DNA of 64,000 bases, from NCBI GenBank assembly GCA_013398015.1, contig VZRR01006749.1, forward strand, positions 310,001 to 374,000, in the 5' to 3' direction. The stretch's first letter is position 1, and the number at the start of each line of letters is the position of its first letter. This stretch comes from Oreocharis arfaki (taxonomy: Eukaryota > Chordata > Aves > Passeriformes > Paramythiidae). The notes beneath the pieces are model-generated. The model saw nothing but the letters and a program-made list of their open reading frames with translations, did not search any database and was not told the origin of the DNA. Below, piece by piece: positions 63,701 through 64,000 of the stretch. The position numbers and the translations under genes are program-made.

Positions 63701-64000
63701 ATGTATTCACCAAGTGGGGCAACATAAATAAGAAAGTGGCAAAGGTCTCTGTTGATTTCAGTCATTCTAGGATATGAAATTCCTGATAAAATTAATCCCT
63801 TGGGATCTGATTCAAAGACTCAGATGTGAAATGCACCTGTCTTTTGAGAATTCTGGGTCCAGCCCACGCCAAACAAAATTAATTGGAAAGCCAGACGAAG
63901 CACTGCTGATTTAAAGCACATGGCTGCGTTGCTCAGTGGTGCGGGGGAAGGACATAAGTGAGGGGACTTCCTAGTCCCAGGGAAGTTGTGTTTGAACTGC
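60797..64000. other. Non-coding, no gene recognised
   Basis: AT-rich with short open frames only. No repeat or exon recognised up to the end of the window. Confidence 0.8.

Overview
The window is vertebrate nuclear DNA, AT-rich and almost entirely non-coding, from a bird and most likely a songbird. Several CR1 LINE fragments with the avian 3' end point to a bird. The one gene I can recognise encodes a gonadotropin-inhibitory hormone peptide (SIKPFANLPLRF) that, as I recall it, equals the published European starling peptide and differs by one residue from the zebra finch form. A starling or close relative is the best guess, not a proof.

The gene is NPVF (GnIH/RFRP precursor) on the minus strand, about 25.9 to 29.55 kb. 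A TATA box at 29541-29549 precedes exon 1 (29338-29478; signal peptide, 47 codons). Intron 1 is 1.8 kb. Exon 2 (27150-27522) carries all three LPXRFamide peptides: GnIH-RP-1, GnIH and GnIH-RP-2. A tiny coding third exon (26270-26277) is inferred; it gives a 173-residue precursor, the length I recall for quail and chicken. Poly(A) signals lie near 25.90-25.94 kb. The product is a secreted prohormone cut at basic residues and amidated at Gly. The resulting peptides act on the hypothalamic-pituitary reproductive axis through the GnIH receptor (NPFFR1/GPR147).

No other protein-coding or RNA gene could be supported; the remaining short open frames look like chance or lie inside repeats. Mobile DNA comprises CR1 copies at 6.8-7.6 (+), 16.4-17.9 (-), 22.8 (-), 31.1-32.1 (-), 36.7 (-), 53.7-54.2 (-), possibly 58.4 (-), and 60.7 kb (+). 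The 31.1 kb CR1 is split by a complete 383-bp solo LTR with a perfect 6-bp target duplication. A GC-rich block at 21.1-21.7 kb contains about six 45-50-bp tandem units and is probably retroelement-derived.

The assembly has two N runs (13483-13836 and 53856-53903) and a single N at 54307. The single N separates two 235-bp copies differing at only two bases, which looks like an unmerged contig overlap. I did not find a previously undescribed system. The items most worth a second look are details of the NPVF precursor (an extra dibasic site, a degenerate fourth RFamide-like unit, a micro-exon), the nested LTR, and the assembly artefacts.
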